Below the pieces are notes generated by a model. That model was given only the letters and a program-made list of their open reading frames with translations. It searched no databases and was not told where the DNA came from. The position numbers and the translations under genes were made by a program. From Chrysoperla carnea (lineage: Eukaryota; Arthropoda; Insecta; Neuroptera; Chrysopidae): a DNA stretch of 64,000 nt. The stretch spans positions 5,216,001 to 5,280,000 of the forward strand of contig NC_058339.1 in assembly GCF_905475395.1 (NCBI RefSeq), in the 5' to 3' direction. Shown here piece after piece: positions 60,010 through 64,000 of the stretch (within the stretch, counting starts at the first letter, position 1; every line of letters starts with the position of its first letter).

Positions 60010-61134
60010 CATGTTCTCTTGTTACAAAATGTTAAAAATATGTACAAAAATGGCTTGTTATGTTAAGATTTGAAACTTTTTAATAGGAGAACATGTCATA
60101 TAGTTTATCTCACTCATATTCTCCTATTACAAAATATTAAAATTTATATTTATAAAATCTAAAAATCGTTCGTTAAGACTAAAATTTGAAATTTTGTAAC
60201 AGGAGAATATGCAGTGGTGGATTTACACTAGGGGCAGTCGGGCGGCAAAATTTGGAATGTGAGAAAATATTTTCTATACAATATATAATTAACTAATTCT
60301 TTTAAATAAACATTTTATTTTTCAAGAAATATAATTTATGCATTATGTATCAAATCAAAATTTTGTATATTATAATATAGGAAATTTAAGTGAAAACTAT
60401 TAAAATAGTTTAATTAATTTATTTCCATAAAGGTTTGCAAAAATAAAATTTGATATTTTTATTTTCTGGAATTGATAAATTAATATAGTTTTTTTGAAGA
60501 ATTAAAGATATTTTCAAATTATGTATGTCTTTTTGATAACAGAAACTTTAATTGATCAATGAATTTTCCTAAAATTGGAGACTTATCAAATAATACTAAT
60601 TAATTTTAATTTAAAAGAACAGTAATAATAATATGTAATACATAATAAATTTTCTGCAATTAATTAGTTATTCTAATTTTTAAAAAATAAGATATCAAAA
60701 CTATTAAAATAAAATTTCAGTCATAGGGCGGCATTTTCTAAAGTGCCCCAGGGCGGCAGAAATTTAAATCCGGCCCTGAGAATATGTCATAGAGTTAATC
60801 TCAGTCATATTCTCCTATTACAAAATATTGAAATTTGTATTTATAAAACTAAAAATCGTTCGTTAAGACTAAAATTTGAAATTTTGTAACAGGAGAATAT
60901 GTCAGAGTTTATCTCAGTCATATTCTCCTATTACAAAATATTAAAATTTTGTATCTATAAAATTAAAAAAAAATCGCTTAATAACAAAATTTGAAATTTT
61001 GTAACAGGAGAACATGTTATGTATTTTATCCTACTTTTTTTATAACATATTCGCCTATTACTTTATACTAATTTATTCTTTTAATTTATTCTTGTTAAAT
61101 GAAATTTAATAAGATTAAATAATAGGAGAACATG
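60010..61134. repeat. Hairpin satellite: five palindromic ~110-bp units split by a hAT insertion
   Basis: Each unit runs from CATATTCTCCTATTACAAAA to TTTTGTAACAGGAGAATATG, so each unit is itself an inverted repeat. Units start near 60010, 60115, 60806, 60919 and 61047. Ignoring the insertion at 60212-60778, spacing is 105-128 bp. Linkers such as GTCATAGAGTTAATCTCAGT are also shared. Flanks carry a direct repeat (59932-59976 and 61192-61228). Confidence 0.85.
60204..60786. mobile_element. Non-autonomous hAT element inserted in the hairpin satellite
   Basis: The element 60212-60778 (567 bp) has imperfect inverted ends CAGTGGTGGATTTACAC and CAGGGCCGGATTTAAAT, with GGGCGGCA motifs inside both ends. 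A perfect 8-bp duplication AGAATATG flanks it (60204-60211 and 60779-60786). Removing it restores the unit-linker sequence of the neighbouring satellite units. No transposase is encoded. Confidence 0.93.
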
Positions 61135-61241
61135 TTATTTCACACACAAAAAAATAATTATGTTAGTCCCACTTTCCTACTTATGTCATAAATCACCCTT
61201 CTGTCAGGAGGTGGGAATTAAAATAACATAAAATTTACCTC

Positions 61242-61516
61242 GCTGTCTTACTTATTGGTCGCTTTTGGTTCTCATAACAATTATCTAAGCAAATGACATT
61301 ATCTCGGCATAATAAAAATTAATCGGACAATGATAGATACGAACCGAGGTACTCTATAACCGCAGGCGAGTGTGCTAGCTGTCTTACTTATTGGTCGCTT
61401 TTGGTTCTCATAACAATTATCTAAGCAAATGACATTATCTCGGCATAATAAAAATTAATCGGACAATGATAGATACGAACCGAGGTACTCTATAACCGCA
61501 GGCGAGTGTGCTAGCC
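61242..61516. repeat. 136-bp tandem duplication carrying a minus-strand tRNA-like module
   Basis: The unit starting GCTGTCTTACTTATTGGTCG at 61242 is repeated at 61378 with essentially no differences, so the duplication is recent. On the minus strand the unit contains GGCTAGCACACTCGCCTGCG and B-box-like GGTTCGTATC. The full tRNA-like form, GTGGAATAGTGGCTAGCAC, is complete only in the right copy. Confidence 0.85.
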
Positions 61517-62341
61517 ACTATTCCACCTTTGACATATTACACTCATCAATAATGTAATATAAATACCTTTTACTCCCCTTTTTCCATAAACTTATTTTCA
61601 TAAACTTAGTATTTACTTTGCTTTTACTCACCTTTAAACTTACCTTATGAATAATTGTAGTAATATTTTGTTATGAAGGTTCTGTTTGATATTCCTGAAA
61701 AGGATGTAAAGGATAAAAGATAAAGGTAGGTATAATATTGAATAATAATAATTAAACCAGAAAAAGTGATAAAAACGATATTTTATTATATATATTTGTA
61801 CATATTTCACCTAAAATAAATATGAAAGAATTATAATTATTTTATAAGTATAAAATTATTTTTTGTTGGGGGCCAAATTACGTTTGCTGAACACTTTAAA
61901 TGTTAAGTGTATGAATTTTAAGCTACGGAACCCTAAAAAATTATTTTTTTTATTAAATAATATTTTTTTACTTATTCAATTGAACAATAACAATCATGAA
62001 GAAGTTTCAGTAATTCAAATTAATTTTTGAGCTTATGAGTGGTTTTAGAATGATTGCAGTTAGTAGTAAACAAGTTTTAAAATTTTAAACGTGTTGTTTT
62101 ATGTTCATTTTGATGTACTTTTAATTACAAAAGGTAATATCTAATAATAAATTTTTATTCAAATTATATTTATATTGTATTTACAAAGAGTTCGATTTTA
62201 TTTATAAATATTGGAAATAATATTTCGAGTATTAATCACTATGCCTCAACTCGAAGCCAACAAAAATTCATTCTTATATTAACTCTCTTAACTTCCTGCC
62301 CGTAAATATATATACTAAATTTGATTCACTTCTTTAGAGTA
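61517..62341. other. Upstream region of the last gene, no feature recognised
   Basis: AT-rich, no recognisable repeat or exon. The promoter or an upstream exon of the following gene may lie here. Confidence 0.4.
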
Positions 62342-64000
62342 ATGGATAACAGTAAAATTGTGGAATTACCAATAATTGATGATGCCATAAAAGATATAAA
62401 CATTACTCCTCATATGTTGGGAGAATTAAAACAAAATAAAATACTTTACAGTGATGATCTGATGGAAAATGCTGGAAAAACTTTATTGAAATCAAATCAT
62501 TACAACTATAAACATTTATCAGTGTACGGATCATGGAATTCTAAAATTTCAGACATTGATTATGATTACAAAGTAGTATTTTTAAAAACTACCACACCAA
62601 ATAAAACATTTTGGTCAATTATTATAATAATTAAAGATGGTGAAAGCATATTTTACTATTGTAACAATCAAAAGTTTAGAAATCAAAAAGATTTCGAAGA
62701 AAATATCCAATATTGTTGTCCAATGTATGGAGAATGTGGTTTATATGCATTGGTGTATTTATGTAAAATTGTTTTGAAAAATATGAAAAAAACAATGAAA
62801 AATCGTTTAGAAACGACGCTGGGCGTTAATAAAATTAATGAAAATAAAATTACTGCAAATGATGTGGATGATATTCGAAATAATGATCAAACAAATGTTA
62901 AACAAATTAAAGGTATGAATTTTATATTCGCTCCATGCATGAGTTTTATTATAGGGAGTTACTATAGTCACGACACTCTACTCTAATAATATAATTGAAT
63001 GGGTGGATATATAGAATTTAATTGACTGCTGAATTCTTTCCTTCCTGAATAAGCTTATATAAACGAACGTAAAAGCTCTTTACCAAATTTCGATCTGAGA
63101 CCTCATTTCCGAGATAAATAACCAAAAAAAACAATAAATAGAAATATAAGAAATATAAGGATTAGGATGCTATATTTTCTACAAAATTTTAATAAATTAA
63201 TATGTTAAAACTAGCTGTGCCTCGCGCGTTACCCGTGATAAAAAGAGAGTGGTGTTACCCTATCCTTATTTAGCTATCCCCTCCACTTACTATGCTCCTT
63301 TATCAGACGGACGGACGGACGGACAACCGAAAATGGACTAATTAGATGATTCTATGAACATCTATACCAAAATTTTTTTCGTAGCATCAATATTTTTAAG
63401 CGTTACAAACTTGGAACTAAACTTAATATACTATGTATATTTCATATATACATAGTATGATGATTTAGGTACTAACATATTTTTTAAATCGGCAGATACA
63501 ATTTGGAAGCAATTGCATCAGGAAATGGTATCAACTATTAATGAAAAAACCTTATTTGTATCACAAAATAAAGAATTTATGAAAGAATACCATGAATTAA
63601 TAAACATTGCTTTAGAATTCAAACAAGAAAACAATATTAATCAACAATATATTGAAATGTTATCAAAACCAAAAACTATTGAACAGGATCAATTAAAACA
63701 AAAACTTATTGATGATTTAAAAAATATGCAAAATTTAATAAAAAAAGGTAACGATGAAAATCAAATAACACAATTTTCAATTAAAGAAAAATATCCAAAA
63801 GAAATTCAATCAATCACAACAGTATTGAATATTGTTAATAATTATGGTGATGATGAACGTCTAATTAAAATGAAGGAAATATGTGAGAAATTATCGTTAC
63901 CAGCTGAAAAAGTCACGGAATATCTTCAAGTGACATCGTCATCAAAAGAAGATTCAAATTCATCGTCACGACCAGTTATCAATAATGACATACCGATTAA
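62342..64000 (+). CDS. Unrecognised gene, possibly degenerate Ulp1/C48-like peptidase, incomplete at right edge
   Basis: Two exons are visible: 62342-62912 and 63496-64000, the second running off the window. They join in phase across a 583-bp intron that holds a GTCY-element copy. The ATG at 62342 is taken as start. An in-frame TTG codon lies 21 bp earlier, and an acceptor CTTTAG at 62336 leaves room for an upstream exon. Exon 1 reads ILYSDDLMENAG, FWSIIIIIKDGESIFYY and MYGECGLYALVYL. The pattern loosely follows Ulp1/adenain (C48) peptidases: start LxDdxi, HW-sIii, i.yyDS, DCG. Phe replaces the catalytic His, so it would be inactive. Exon 2 is Gln/Lys/Asn-rich, helical, with Ser clusters near the edge. 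The family assignment is tentative; that it is an expressed gene is better supported. Confidence 0.6.
63305..63462 (+). repeat. GTCY-type dispersed element, partial copy in an intron of the last gene
   Basis: AGACGGACGGACGGACGGAC followed by CCAAAATTTTTTTCGTAGCATC-type sequence, AAGCGTTACAAACTTGGAAC and the hairpin end TTTCATATATACATAGTA. Confidence 0.8.

Overview
This window looks like part of an AT-rich insect nuclear genome. The genes have GT-AG introns of 70 bp to 28 kb, the gene families are arthropod types (secreted trehalase, Ly6/uPAR GPI-anchored proteins, an NRF-6-like acyltransferase), and the intergenic space is packed with MITEs, foldback elements, non-LTR fragments and GTCY-type dispersed repeats. 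The order of insect cannot be fixed from sequence alone.

Layout: 0.3-4 kb holds repeats (a dispersed GTCY element, a hAT transposase relic, a 0.9 kb foldback). A four-exon secreted trehalase gene lies at 4.09-6.40 kb (+), with one unit of a ~316-bp satellite in intron 1 and a three-unit array just downstream. BBS9/PTHB1 occupies 7.94-13.67 kb (-) as ten exons that join in frame to 883 residues. PLEKHA3/FAPP1 follows at 15.1-17.25 kb (-), six exons, 217 residues. BBS9 intron 5 and PLEKHA3 intron 2 each carry a copy of the same RNase H-bearing retroposon with target-site duplications. A Ly6 gene lies at 19.6-20.8 kb (-). A second Ly6 gene appears to start head-to-head with it at 22.7 kb (+) and resume at 50.9 kb, giving a 28 kb first intron. 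That intron holds a nested single-exon EXD1 gene (26.4-27.4 kb), two pogo-like MITEs, an RT fragment, several dispersed repeats and a 2.7 kb near-perfect palindrome (44.7-47.4 kb) carrying an acidic terminal exon in each arm. An 11-exon NRF-6-like acyltransferase (54.5-59.2 kb, +, 708 residues) follows. A hairpin satellite split by a hAT insertion lies at 60.0-61.1 kb. The first two visible exons of an unrecognised gene, possibly a degenerate Ulp1/C48-like peptidase, run off the right edge.

The genes do not form one pathway. The window covers trehalose hydrolysis, cilium assembly, Golgi PI4P signalling, surface Ly6 proteins, a piRNA-pathway factor and a membrane acyltransferase. All splice models were built by eye from GT/AG sites, reading phase and family conservation. 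No alignment or database search was run.
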